Shown here: positions 10,466 to 20,444 of the stretch, piece after piece
Layout of the letters: each line of letters opens with the position of its first letter
How positions within the stretch are numbered: position 1 is the stretch's first letter
Source: Siphonodentalium dalli
Lineage: Eukaryota; Mollusca; Scaphopoda; Gadilida; Siphonodentaliidae
Length of the DNA: 64,000 bases
Reading direction: 5' to 3'
Assembly (NCBI GenBank): GCA_032622095.1
Contig: CP136067.1
Span: forward strand, 196,316,052-196,380,051
Notes under the pieces: generated by a model
What the model was told of the DNA's origin: nothing
Seen by the model: only the letters and a program-made list of their open reading frames with translations
Databases searched by the model: none
Position numbers and translations under genes: made by a program

Positions 10466-10589
10466 TACAGTAATGGCTCAGTGAGAGCTTTCCGATGAAT
10501 GGCAACAAGCCATATTTCTGACTAAATCCTGAAAAGTTACCCATAATTCTGCTGTGGTTAAGGAGTCGATTATTTAGGGCATTACTGTA
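10466..10589. mobile_element. PalTA with left arm deleted to the apex
   Basis: The left tip CAGTAATG jumps directly to CTCAGTGAGAGCTTTCC at the palindrome centre. The right arm is complete and TA flanks are kept. Confidence 0.82.
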
Positions 10590-10654
10590 CAAATACTCCG
10601 AGGATTCCGTGGTAGATATGTTCAGCGATTAGTTCAATAGAATGTTTTCTGAAC

Positions 10655-10911
10655 TTAACCCTTACATGATGGGAGCTGCGCTGGTGCAGCATTAAAGATC
10701 ATGTGCCAGTGCATTCTCTTATATATGCCAGCCAGGGAGTATCGCATATATAAGAGAATGCACTGGCTTACAAAGTCAATGTAAATAGTGCTAGACCAAT
10801 GCATTCTCTTATATATGCAAGGCTGTCAATGGTCGACTCGCATATATAAGAGAATGCATTGGCACAGGGTTTTCGGAAAATTTCAGGAAGCTCCAGTCAT
10901 GGAAGGGTTAA
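10655..10911. mobile_element. TTAA-1 element
   Basis: Perfect TTAA on both sides. Both internal hairpins present. The loop of the second reads TGTCAATGGTCGAC, closer to the TTAA-2 loop than to the usual TTAA-1 loop. Confidence 0.82.
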
Positions 10912-11300
10912 TATTAAGAAAAAATTTATTAAAACAAACCATAAAACAATGGTGTCTGTCGTAACATAATATATATACAATATACATCTGAGAAAGAAAT
11001 CACATATTTGGTGACTACAAATTGACTATAATAGGTGAAACATCTGTGGAGGACCCTGTCAGTCAAGAGAACATGAAATAAATTCACATATCAACGTTTC
11101 GCGTGCTGTGTCTGGGCTTAGAAGACCTCGAAAATTATTGAAAGATTCTTTTGATCCTTGTTGTAAAGTTTTTGGTTCAACTTGTTGATTGAGTTTTACA
11201 AATAAATTATTTCTTTGTTTAATGTTCTTTATACAGAAAAGGAAAAAATGTTCTTCGTCTTTTAATTGAAGACATAGAGAGCAAGTTCTTTGCAGCAATA
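10912..11300 (-). pseudogene. LINE ORF2 C-terminal fragment with 3' tail (minus strand)
   Basis: The minus-strand frame at 11059-11290 encodes CSLC followed by EEHFFLFC and RNNLF. This is the C-x2-C...H-x4-C zinc-knuckle pattern found downstream of the reverse transcriptase domain in several non-LTR retrotransposon clades. The stretch down to 10912 is AT-rich and would be the 3' UTR. No RT catalytic region is left, so it is a 5'-truncated remnant. Confidence 0.5.
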
Positions 11301-11384
11301 TTAGTTGAACCCTAAACCCTAAACATGAATCTATGGCAATCAAGTAACTACTCATCACAGATCATTCAGTTATTCAGTTAATAT

Positions 11385-11985
11385 TCTTTTATCAAGAAAC
11401 CTGCAGCAGTGGGAGACATATCCAGACTTACTAAAGTAATGTCCTAAATAATTCACTCTTTAACCACATCAGAATTATGGGTAACTTTTCAGGATTTAGT
11501 CAGAAATATGGCTTGTTGCCATTCATCAGAAAGCTCTCCCTGAGAGCTTTCCAATGAATGGCAACAAGCCATATTTGCGACTAAATCCTGAAAAGTTGCC
11601 CATAATTCTGCTGTGGTTAAGTAGTCGATTATTTAGGGAATTACTGTACTATGTAATTATGAGTAAGGCAATCAGCAAGCTCTTCACAGCATTTACATTC
11701 ACCAAGGGGTTGATCCCTATCTTAATCTTGTTGAAATAAAAAGCACAATACAGATTCTAAGGTTTCCCGTAGAGTTTATTAAGGCGGTCTTTAAATGTCA
11801 TCTTTATTAAAATGTCATTTCATATAGGGATCAGTTGACAGTCTAATCCGTGATTGGTCTTCTGATGTTGTATTAAATAGCCTTTTAGCTAAAGATGACA
11901 TCAAAAAGAATACAACATGAAGATATCTTAATGGTAATTGGTGGGCTGGGTGTAATAAACACAGAACCTCTCATGTGTGTCTTTG
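11385..11985 (+). repeat. Host repeat O, unit 1 (mostly unoccupied)
   Basis: Runs from AAGAAACCTGCAGCA through TAAAGCACAATACAGATTCT, GATCAGTTGACAGTCTAATC and GATGACATCAAAAAGAA to GGGTGTAATAAACACAGAA. It preserves the target sites occupied in unit 2, and it is the ancestor of the minisatellite at 16663. It carries only a PalTA insertion. Confidence 0.75.
11432..11648. mobile_element. PalTA palindromic MITE in host repeat O
   Basis: Full-length arms, tips slightly mutated (AAGTAATGTCC, GGAATTACTG), TA flanks. Host unit 2 at about 12012 has no element at this point. Confidence 0.82.
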
Positions 11986-12171
11986 ATCAAGAAACCTGCA
12001 GCACATATTCAGACTTACTAAGTTACTATATATGAGCAACGGCAAACAACGGGATCTTTATAGCATTTCCTTTCAACAAGGGATCAATCCCTATTTTAAT
12101 GTTAAAGCACAATACAGATGCTGAGGTTTTGTGTTACCCATATAGTATTATAAGGCGGTTTTTAAAGGGGT

Positions 12172-12834
12172 ACTCTACACTAAATCTGTCCATTTATTGG
12201 ACCATCTCCTATTATTACTCAACAGAAAATGAATGAATTTGAGCCACAGATTATTGCAAAATACACTCATTTACTTTATGAACAATGTAAAATAACATGG
12301 TGATTATAATGAAAATGAGATTATGGCTGGAGTCATTAACCCTTTACCCAACAGAACGGCCCTGTGCCAATGCATTCTCTTATATATGCGAGTCGACCAT
12401 AGGTCGCCTCGCATATATAAGAGAATGCATTGGCTTAACACATTAAAAATTATAAAATTGTTAAAGAATGTAAGAAAAAATGGTCGACTCGCATATATAA
12501 GAGAATGCATTGGCACAGGGAATAACTGTAACCATCACAATGTGGTCAATGAGCCGGTTCCAATGATATCCATATTTGTATGGTTTTATTGAGACAGACC
12601 CAAGATAATTTAGGCTGTTGCAGCTTTATTTGGCCGTTTTTGGCCGGTTTGTTGGGTAAAGGGTTAACTCATTTTCATTATAATTACCACGTTGTTTGCA
12701 TCATTCATAGAGCACATGAGTGTATTTTGCAATAATTCACGGCTCAAATTCATTTATTTATTGCATATATTCTGTGGAGTATATTATGAGATGGTCCCAT
12801 AAATGACACGATTTAGAGTACAGTACCCCTTTAA
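12172..12834. mobile_element. TTAA-4 element, interrupted
   Basis: TTAA flanks, tips AGGGGTACTCTACAC and CAGTACCCCT, with long inverted arms containing ATGAATTTGAGCC and its inverse. Host unit 1 at 11784-11790 (GTCTTTAAATG) is the empty TTAA site. The centre is split by TTAA-2. Confidence 0.85.
12336..12667. mobile_element. TTAA-2 element nested in TTAA-4
   Basis: Perfect TTAA at both ends. The second internal hairpin has lost its left arm: AAGAAAAAATGG runs directly into TCGACTCGCATATATAAG. The surrounding TTAA-4 arms match each other across it. Confidence 0.88.
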
Positions 12835-12909
12835 ATGTGGTATTTATTAAAATGTTGTTTCATAGGGATCAGTTGGCAGTCTAATCTGGGTTGGCCTTCT
12901 GATGTTGTA

Positions 12910-13280
12910 TTATACCTTTCAGTGCCAGGTCAGATTTTTGTATCAACCCAAATACCCTGTGCCAATGCATTCTCTTATATATGCGAGTCGACCATAGGTC
13001 GCCTCGCATATATAAGAGAATGCATTGGCCTAACAATTTTTCATCATTTGTTATTATTTTTACAATTTTAATAATTTTTTCTTATATTCTTTAACAGACT
13101 TATTTTGTAGGTTTAGTGCCAGGGAATCTTACGTTTTTCATGGGCATCAAAATTATTATTATGAATACTTGGTGATAGTTTTGAGTTATAACATGCCCCT
13201 AAGGTTTTTTTTTTTAGGGCCGATTTTACAGACCGTAAATTAGGGCCGATGAGATCGGCCCCTGGCACTGAAAGGGTTAA
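12910..13280. mobile_element. TTAA-3 element in host repeat O
   Basis: Tips CCTTTCAGTGCCAGG and CCTGGCACTGAAAGG, with right flank TTAA and left flank decayed to TTAT. Unit 1 (GTATTAAATAGCC, about 11870) shows the empty site. One CATTCTCTTATATATGCGAG hairpin lies near the left end and a GGGCCGATGAGATCGGCCC palindrome at the right. The right TTAA is followed by two extra AGGGTTAA copies. Confidence 0.85.
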
Positions 13281-13343
13281 AGGGTTAAAGGGTTAAAGCC
13301 TTTTAGCTAAAGACGATAGCTGCCACATCAAAAATAATATATC

Positions 13344-13553
13344 TCAAAGGGACACTCTACACGTGGGTCATTAATTCATTTTCATTATAATTACCATGTT
13401 TTTTGTATCGTTCATAGAACACATGAGTGTATTTTGCACTAATCCATGGCTCAAATTCATTCATTTGTTACATATATTCTGTTTGAGTATAAAAGGAGAT
13501 GGTCCCATAAATGGCCAGATTTAATGCACACTGTACATGCAATACCCCTTTAA
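13344..13553. mobile_element. TTAA-4 right half in host repeat O
   Basis: Left end reads TCAA plus AGGGACACTCTACAC, right end CCCCT plus TTAA. Unit 1 at about 11940 (ATCTTAATGG) is the empty site. Only one long arm remains: the left tip is fused to the centre. Confidence 0.75.
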
Positions 13554-13917
13554 TGACGGGTTGGGTGTAATAAACACAGAAGCTAATGTATGTGTTACAT
13601 ACTGGCCAACAATTTATAGCCTACTTGCAGTCATAGGGGGATAACACTCTAGTCTTCTTTTTTACTTTATATCATCAGACTTGCACTTGTGACTTATGCA
13701 ATAAACTGGTTACAAATAAAATCAACCTGTTTATAAGTTTCCATATAAAAGTTAGCATCCATTGTCCGATGTTTGTTCAGTGAGTAACACATTAATATTC
13801 TTTGATTAACCAACATGCAGCAATAATTCAAGACATATCTACATGTAGGATGCTATGGATAAGAAAACCCTTAAGATTTATCATATAAATGAGTCTATGT
13901 CCAGTGGTTGAGCTTGC

Positions 13918-14095
13918 TACAGTAATGCCCGAAGTATATGACCATTTAACCACAGCAGATTTATGGGAAATTTTTCAGGATTTAGTTGGAGAGCTTTCCG
14001 ATGAATGGCAACAAGCCATATTTCCAACTAAATCCTGAAAAATTTCCCATAATTCTGCTGTGGTTTAGGGGTCGATTATTTAGGACATTACTGTA
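13918..14095. mobile_element. PalTA with shortened left arm
   Basis: The left arm runs from CAGTAATGCCCG to GGATTTAGTTGG and then joins AGAGCTTTCCGATG at the apex. Right arm intact, TA flanks. Confidence 0.83.
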
Positions 14096-14447
14096 TGTCA
14101 TGCCCACCATCAGTTATCCCCATGTTTCCGTATGCAAAGTATAATTTTATTGTTGTCATATGTTTGTGGCAATTACGTCAGATGGTATCAGCTGGCCAGT
14201 TTTCCGGATTTTAATTTTTGTTTGTATATAAACAAGGATATATTCAGTAGTTATCTTGCTATGGCATGCACCAACAGTTACCACTAGGTTTCCCTATACA
14301 AAGTAACAGTATATTAATTGACATCATTTTATATATAATAATTGTTTGTGACAATTACGTCAGATATGTTTCATAGGGCATCAGCTGGTTAATTTTTCGA
14401 TATTTAATTTAACAAGAGCCACATATCCTATATAAATGACTCCGAAA
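14096..14447 (+). repeat. Degenerate tandem pair of about 175 bp
   Basis: CAGTTATCCCCATGTTTCC... and CAGTTACCACTAGGTTTCC... introduce two diverged copies that share GACAATTACGTCAGAT and ATCAGCTGG segments. A third trace (CTTGCTATGCCATG) is at about 14748. Confidence 0.55.
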
Positions 14448-14727
14448 TACAGTTATGCTCTAAGTAATCGACTTCTTAACCACAGCAGAATTATGGGTAA
14501 CTTTTCAGGATTTAGTCGGAAATATGGCTTGTTGCCATTCATTGGAAAGCTCTCCCTGAGAGCTCTCCCTGAGAGCTTTCCGGATTTAGTCGGAAATATG
14601 GCTTGTTGCCATTCATCGGAAAGCTCTCCGATGAATGACAACAAGCCATATTTCCGACTAAATCCGACTAAAAGTTACCCATAATTCTGCTGTGGTTAAG
14701 AAGTCGATTACTTAGAGCATTACTGTA
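14448..14727. mobile_element. PalTA with complex, enlarged centre
   Basis: TA flanks. About 65 bp longer than standard. After the apex, a second copy of the GGATTTAGTCGG-to-apex segment appears in the left-arm orientation, before a right arm that has an extra ATCCGACTAAA. This looks like template switching or repair of a folded palindrome. Confidence 0.8.
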
Positions 14728-14940
14728 TATATCTGTTCAGTGGACGGCCTTGCTATGCCATGTTCGCCAACATTTATCGGCTGGGCGGTTCTCCCAGCCA
14801 ACCGAGTTAAAGCCATTTGTGCGTTGGCTAGTTTCCCGATTAACTGGGTTCAAAGGGTTATATATCGCTCATAGAGATCTGGCGGCAGTCTAATCTGGTG
14901 TTGGTCTTCTGATGTTGCAGAAGCATTCAGAATAAAGGAA

Positions 14941-15075
14941 TACAGTAATGCCCTAAATAATCGACTCCTTAACCACAGCAGAATTATGGGTAATTTTTCA
15001 GGATTTAGTCGGAAATATGGCTTGTTGTTTCCGATGAATGGCAACAAGCCATAATTCCGACTAAATCTTGAAAGG
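14941..15075. mobile_element. PalTA, right end missing
   Basis: The left arm runs to CTTGTTG, skips the apex to TTTCCGATG, then stops at CTAAATCTTGAAAGGG. The right tip is lost. Confidence 0.75.
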
Positions 15076-15192
15076 GATTAAGCGCATGTATCGAGCCAAA
15101 TTTGTGATATTTGTGGCAGTGGAAAGTTGGTGATGTAGAGTGACCAAAAGCACCTTTGTATCCGTCTGATGAGTATACACCATAATAATCAG

Positions 15193-16056
15193 TACAGTGA
15201 AACCTCTCCAAACCGGACCCTCTACAATCCGAACCCCTCTCCATTCCGAGCGAGTTGTTCTGTCCCGAATTTACCCAAGTGCATTGTCACTAATATCTAT
15301 GTAATCCGAAACCTCTGTACTCCGAATACCGGACAGCTTTATTTGTCCAAAAGTGAATAACCGTACCAATTTATTAATTAGCGGTCTTTTGTATCGGCAA
15401 AGCTTTGAAACCGATATAAAAACAACAGGTGTCTAATTAGATGCGCCTAAACCAGAATTGGTTACTGCACTGCACCACCTTCAGATACATGCAGATACAG
15501 TTAGATACATGTTTGCCTATATCACAAACTGATTGAACAATGGTGACTTCACAGGTAATTAGAGCAGTGACACGTTGTTTTTACATCAGCTATTGTGCTG
15601 GAATGGACTCTTTGTTTTTACAACAATTGTCCAAAATAAACACTAATTCGCTAAAAGTACAGTAGGGTGGTTCATTGTTACCATCACAGTTTTATTAAAT
15701 CAACTTATCACAATTAAACGAGCCGTCGAGAAAACGATAGCTCGGAGTTGAAATCTACATTTTCAAAAACCGCGAATCACAGTAAAATGTATCGTTTCCG
15801 TGTTTCCTGGTTTACTAGTATCTATACATATATTTATTTCTTATTATAGCATGTTTATCTATTGCAATTTATGTTTTATTTTGAGTTTATTGAATAAAGT
15901 TTAAGTAATCAGTAATGAGGTGTTCGGGTCTCGATAACTCTTACTGACGGAGGCAATATATTCCGATGGTTTTGCGATTTTCTGTAAACCGAAAACCTCT
16001 GTAAACCGAACAGAAGGGTGTCCAAAGGGTGTTCGGTTTAGAGAGGTTTTACTGTA
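15193..16056. mobile_element. Pogo/Tigger-like non-autonomous element, 860 bp
   Basis: TA target copies flank CAGTGAAACCTCTCCAAACC and, at the other end, GGTTTAGAGAGGTTTTACTG. This terminal inverted repeat is typical of the pogo/Tigger branch of Tc1/mariner. Further TIR-like pieces (AATCCGAAACCTCTGTACTC; GTAAACCGAAAACCTCTGTA) sit inside each end. No transposase frame remains. Confidence 0.82.
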
Positions 16057-16356
16057 TAATAGCATGAGTTCCCAAATTGTTGTTAGCGTTTCAAAAGGCG
16101 ATTGGGGGAGTATGTTACATGTATGCATATTATATAAAGTGGCTCACACGTGTCCTCCAATCAATGCCAACTTGTATCGTAATACGTATTGGTAATAATA
16201 TGTTTAAACAATATAAGGAATTAAAATACCCAGTATGTAAGTGAACAACCAATATTCAATTGTACGAAACAAGTTACAACTGAATCATCACTCATAGCTT
16301 TGCATTCATAATCAAGGCTAAAAAATACAAGGACTCTGCAGTTGTATTCCGGTGTA
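16057..16356. other. No recognised feature
   Basis: AT-rich; nothing supported. Confidence 0.45.
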
Positions 16357-16510
16357 CAGAAATATGGCTTGTTGCAATTCATCGGAAAGCTCTCAGTGAG
16401 AGCTTTCCGATGAATGGCAACAAGCCATATTTCCGCCTAAATCCTGAAAAAATCCTAAAAATTACCCATCTGCTGTGGTTAAGGAGTCGATTATTTAGGG
16501 CATTACTGTA
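16357..16510. mobile_element. PalTA, left end missing
   Basis: Starts inside the left arm at AGAAATATGGCTTG. The right arm is complete to ATTACTGTA, with a small ATCCTAAAA duplication. Confidence 0.78.
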
Positions 16511-16662
16511 GTACTCAGCTTCATTGTGTCCCGATTGGTACACAGTTGTAACAAGACAGTATCCGACAGTCACAACTCTTGTACATTTGGCTTTACACTT
16601 GGGAATAGCGGCACATGTTCTAAAGTACAACTGCCCAGCGCTTTATAGCACAGGGTCCTGGC

Positions 16663-17356
16663 ATTGGTCTTCTGATGTTGTATTAGTTGACAGTCTAATC
16701 TGGTGTTCGTCTTCTGATGTTGTATCAGTTGACAGTCTAATCTGGTGTTGGTCTTCTGATGTTGTATCAGTTGATAGTCTAGTCTGGTGTTCGTCTTCTG
16801 ATGTTGTATCAGTTGACAGTCTAATCTGGTGTTGGTCTTCTGATGTTGTATCAGTTGACAGTCTAATCTGGTGTTGGTCTTCTGATGTTGTATCAGTTGA
16901 CAGTCTAATCTGGTGTTGGTCTTCTGATGTTGTATCAGTTGACAGTCTAATCTGGTGTTGGTCTTCTGATGTTGTATCAGTTGACAGTCTAGTCTGGTGT
17001 TCGTCTTCTGATGTTGTATCAGTTGACAGTCTAGTCTGGTGTTCGTCTTCTGATGTTGTATCAGTTGACAGTCTAATCTGGTGTTGGTCTTCTGATGTTG
17101 TATCAGTTGACAGTCTAGTCTGGTGTTCGTCTTCTGATGTTGTATCAGTTGACAGTCTAGTCTGGTGTTCGTCTTCTGATGTTGTATCAGTTGACAGTCT
17201 AGTCTGGTGTTCGTCTTCTGATGTTGTATCAGTTGACAGTCTAATCTGGTGTTGGTCTTCTGATGTTGTATCAGTTGACAGTCTAATCTGGTGTTGGTCT
17301 TCTGATGTTGTATCAGTTGACAGTCTAGTCTGGTGTTCGTCTTCTGATGTTGTATG
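16663..17356 (+). repeat. 42-bp minisatellite, about 16.5 copies
   Basis: Unit: GGTCTTCTGATGTTGTATCA plus GTTGACAGTCTARTCTGGTG plus TT. Two linked alleles occur: TCTAATC with TTGGTC, and TCTAGTC with TTCGTC. The first unit is a recombinant (AATC with CGTC). The array is bounded by host repeat O sequence, including TGCTAAAAAACGATAGCTG on the right. The 277-codon plus-strand open frame over it is explained by the in-frame period. Confidence 0.93.
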
Positions 17357-17510
17357 AATCTTTTTGCTAAAAAACGATAGCTGTTACATCAAAAAGAACG
17401 GAAAATTCAACTCTGCAGACGAGATATTATCGCCTTTCTTTTATGTGTTTTTTCAGATTTTGATGTCACATACCTTGTGTCTCTGCAGTCCTTCTGTAAA
17501 ATCAACCTTA

Positions 17511-17640
17511 TTAACCCTTCCATGACTGGGTCTTCTTGAAATTTTGTGAAAACCCTGTGCCAATGCATTCTCTTATATATGCGAGTCTCGCATATATCAG
17601 AGAATTCATTGTCCTTACAATATCTGGCTACGCCCGTAGA
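17511..17640. mobile_element. TTAA-1 left part
   Basis: TTAA then CCCTTCCATGACTGGG, AAATTTTG and one shortened hairpin. It breaks off at GGCTACGCCCGTAGA, a fragment of the 490-bp palindromic element, immediately before an hAT-1 copy. Confidence 0.68.
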
Positions 17641-17791
17641 CAAGCCTTGAAATAGTGTGTCTGTCATTTGCAGAATGAGGTCCCCAGAGGGTGAATTTAG
17701 TGATGCTACCCCGCATAGCAAGCTAGCATCACCAAATTCATCCTCTGGGGACCTCATTCTGCAAATGACAGACACACTATTTCAAGGCTTG
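17641..17791. mobile_element. hAT-1 MITE, single-hairpin form
   Basis: CAAGCCTTGAAATAG to CTATTTCAAGGCTTG, with arms near perfect. Flanks do not show a matching 8-bp duplication, so it may have inserted before a local rearrangement. Confidence 0.85.
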
Positions 17792-17960
17792 AACTTGTTG
17801 ATGTTCTGACCCCTTCTGACAGGGAACTTTATAACATTGAACAAACAAGGCAGGAATATAACTTTTTGTTAATACTTGTTCCTTAATAATCAATCTCACA
17901 GTAGGGGGTGGTCCCAGCTCAGATTGCATGACTTTCGTGATGGTACTGGCTATTGTATCA
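17792..17960. repeat. Degraded piece of the 490-bp palindromic element
   Basis: CTGACAGGGAACTTTATAA, TTGTTCCTTAATAAT and GATTGCATGACTTTCGTGA follow the order seen at 5380-5520. Confidence 0.55.
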
Positions 17961-17999
17961 TAATATACGTTACTGCAACCATAAAATACCTGTCAAGTT

Positions 18000-18340
18000 T
18001 GATTATGTCCGCATATTTATACCTGAGTTATAGACCTTTTTGATTTTGTAATTTGTGTTTTCTATGTTTCTGTATGATAACTACATTTAATGTACAGATC
18101 AAGTTCGATTTTAGGTTCTGTCTGCCAAGTTTTACCAGTTTACAGATCTTTTTCGACTTTGAAATTAGGTTATCTTGGTTTCCTGTTCATATCTGCTTGA
18201 TCACCACCAATTATGGTATGTGGATGAAATGGCTCAAAATACAAGCTGTGCTTGAATCGGGGACTCAATGTCCACTGATTTTCGCCAGTATTATGGGCTC
18301 TTTTCGACTTAGAATTTTAGTGTTATTGGTTTTTGGCTGA
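18000..18340. repeat. Pearl-like core units, no termini
   Basis: Two or three diverged units contain ACAGATCAAGTTCGATTTTAGG, GGTATGTGGATGAA and GAGTTATAGACC, as in the core of the elements at 28371 and 59272. Confidence 0.5.
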
Positions 18341-18805
18341 TAACTCCCAAATGTTATGGTATCCTTCTGAAATGCAATTTTAAATAAAACAACATGTATA
18401 TTATGCACTGTCTGGCGATGATCTTGTTTAACCATGGCAGGTGGATATCAATTTTGTTCTGCATACCTCAAAACCGCCCTAACATTATTGTCAAAAGGGT
18501 TAGATTAAAAAATTTAATTAGTTTGTGTATAGACCAATTTTTGTCCTTAATTCGGTCAAAATTTATCAGAATTTGATGCTAATTGCAAGGAATTTGCCAA
18601 ATATTGAGCCAAGAGACTAATATATAATTATACATTATTGAATGTGACAAGACCGATAACTCATTTCATTGCTGCATGTTGTTCTTGCTAATGCCTTTTG
18701 TCAGGTGAGCCATCATATCAACAGGTACGTCCTTAATGAAATTTGCTGTGGAATGTCTGGTCTTCTTAAAATAAGCTTGTTAGTGTCCCGCATGTCTGTC
18801 TCACT
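18341..18805. other. No recognised feature
   Basis: Low-complexity AT-rich sequence with short frames only. Confidence 0.45.
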
Positions 18806-18985
18806 TAAAGGGGGACTGTACACTAAATCCAGCCATTTATGGGACTATCTCCTATTATACTCAAAAGAATATATGCAACAAATGAATGAATTTGAGCCAT
18901 GGATGAGTGCAAAATACACGCATGTGCTCTATGACATCATGATAATTATAATGAAAATTAGTTTATTACATGATCCTACCCTTAT
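18806..18985. mobile_element. TTAA-4 left half
   Basis: AAAGGGGGACTGTACACTAAATCC through ATGAATGAATTTGAGCC to ATTATAATGAAAAT, ending at the element centre, where the sequence changes to the repeat that carries the GA-hairpins. Confidence 0.72.
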
Positions 18986-18991
18986 TCCATT

Positions 18992-19150
18992 CTATAAATA
19001 GAGGATCTCACATGAGTTTCTATTTTATACGGAATTTATCAACCGAGTTCACTAAATTCGATTTGAGCCGAGGTTTACCGAGGCTCAAATAGAATTTAGA
19101 GGACGAGGTTGATAAATTACGTATAAAATAGGACGAGTGTGAGATACCTT
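18992..19150. repeat. GA-hairpin, type D
   Basis: Palindrome with apex near GGTTTACC. Arms pair over TATTTTATACG, AATTTATCAAC, TAAATTC and TTTGAGC. Pairing is broken at five CGAG blocks (19044, 19069, 19079, 19104, 19134) and one TGAG (19013), all in the same direction on the plus strand. Block spacing is 31-25-10-25-30. Flank is ATAAATAGAGGATCTCAC. Confidence 0.8.
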
Positions 19151-19660
19151 TTATCACATGATCAAATAAACCCGAAGCAACGCGAATATTCATCGAAAAC
19201 AACAATCATAAACTACAGCGATCGCAAGTTATTAAACGCGCTGATATTAAACGTGTCTATTACCGATAATTATGAAACTGCTTTTATGGCCAAATTATGT
19301 GATAAATTGTGATATTAAACATTCGTTTAATAACAGGAAATAGTGCCAGGTGACCTTTGACTTCCGGGTTGTCGTCTGATTACATTCTATATGCTACATG
19401 TATGTCTCAATATACTATGTCTTCCAATATTTTTCCAACAAACTATAGTGAATAAAGAATTTGAAAAGATATGTCATTAAATATACACCATTAAATATGC
19501 CAAAGAGTCTTTATTTATCTGGGACTATTTCTTTACACGGGCAAACAATGCATAGTTACGTGAAACGTCATCTCATGCCTTATAGAAGCCGATGTTAGTT
19601 TCGTATCCCATTTGTTGATTTACGTATGTTTTGTCGAGGTTTTGGATCATGTAATAAATA
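19150..19660 (+). repeat. Body of repeat Q between two GA-hairpins
   Basis: Shares GTGCCAGGTGACCTTTGAC, AAAGAGTCTTTATTTATCTGG and TCGAGGTTTTGGATCATG with inverted copies at 27430-27790 and 28146-29290. No coding content. The element class is unknown. Confidence 0.6.
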
Positions 19661-19790
19661 GAATCTACAACTCGTCCCCAGTTTATAGTGGAATTTACAG
19701 AACTCATCCAGTAAATTAGGTCGTTTGTAAATTCCGCTATAAACTGGGGACTCGTTGTAGATCCTCTTATTTATTACTTGAGTCATACGA
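19660..19790. repeat. GA-hairpin, type D', centre deleted
   Basis: CAACTCGTCCCCAG in the left arm faces GGGGACTCGTTGTAG in the right, so the CTCG block again runs the same way in both arms while everything around it pairs. The inner part of the right arm is missing. Confidence 0.75.
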
Positions 19791-19795
19791 CAGGT

Positions 19796-20444
19796 AATCA
19801 GACCTACTATTTATATGTGGGTCTGTTACAGTTAACTGAGATTGAGATTTCTTCAGAAACATAAACATGTGTTTTATCACAAAAATTAGTGAGAATGAAT
19901 AATTCAGCTTTATAAAATGTTTTTAAGTTTGCGAGTGTACCTTTATTAAAGTCAGTCAGTGCATTCAGTTTGCCCAGCTCTAAGATATGTGTTATCCGGT
20001 TTAACATAGTGATAAGCCCCATGTTATTAGTTTGTATCCATAATGGAGGTCCGAGACCGAAAGCTTATTACCTCGGCATCTATCCTGATCCCATCTATGT
20101 ATCTCGGATTTCCCGCAGTTATCAAAGTTGACGGTAGGCTTGTTTAGATGATAAACATGGAGTTATCTCCCTCCTTTATTACCACTAATCGTATCCAGAG
20201 ATCTGTGTATCTGGACCTTTATCTCTGATACACTGTTATGCTGTGTAGTCTGCTTTACGGTCAATGACTTTTTTATGGCCCGCTAAAAAATTACCTGAGT
20301 CTACCTGAGTCATCTGATAACGCTATCCTCTGTAATATCTGTGAGGATCATCTGCATAACTGACGCTTCTTTGAGGAGATGGCTCCATATAAGCGCCTGG
20401 CGCTTGATGATGTCAAATCCTCTTCTCTCTCAGACTTACCATAC
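19796..20444. other. No recognised feature
   Basis: About 650 bp with no supported gene, repeat family or strong structure. Confidence 0.45.

Larger units (their letters stand above)
11986..13917 (+). repeat. Host repeat O, unit 2 with stacked insertions, then start of unit 3
   Basis: The same order of landmarks as unit 1, but opened at three separate TTAA sites by elements at 12172, 12910 and 13344. Related sequence (AATATTCTTTGATTAACCAAC and ATGCAGCAATAATTCAAGAC) restarts at about 13790 as a third unit. Confidence 0.72.

Noticed and set aside
12835-13071. Recurring small frame with ANAFSYICES and GRLAYIRECIG
   Set aside because: Translation of the shared TTAA-family hairpin; follows the repeat, not a gene.
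14453-14644. Recurring small frame NGNKPYFRLNPEKLPIILLW in many places
   Set aside because: It is the translation of the PalTA arm and appears wherever PalTA does. The opposite arm and strand give equally open frames.
16524-17357. 277-codon open frame with repeated SSDVVSVDSL units
   Set aside because: It lies entirely over a 42-bp tandem array whose period is a multiple of three. Flanks are non-coding host repeat and there is no sign of coding constraint.
17641-17791. 8-bp target duplication for this hAT-1 copy
   Set aside because: The 8 bases on each side (CCCGTAGA and AACTTGTT) do not match.
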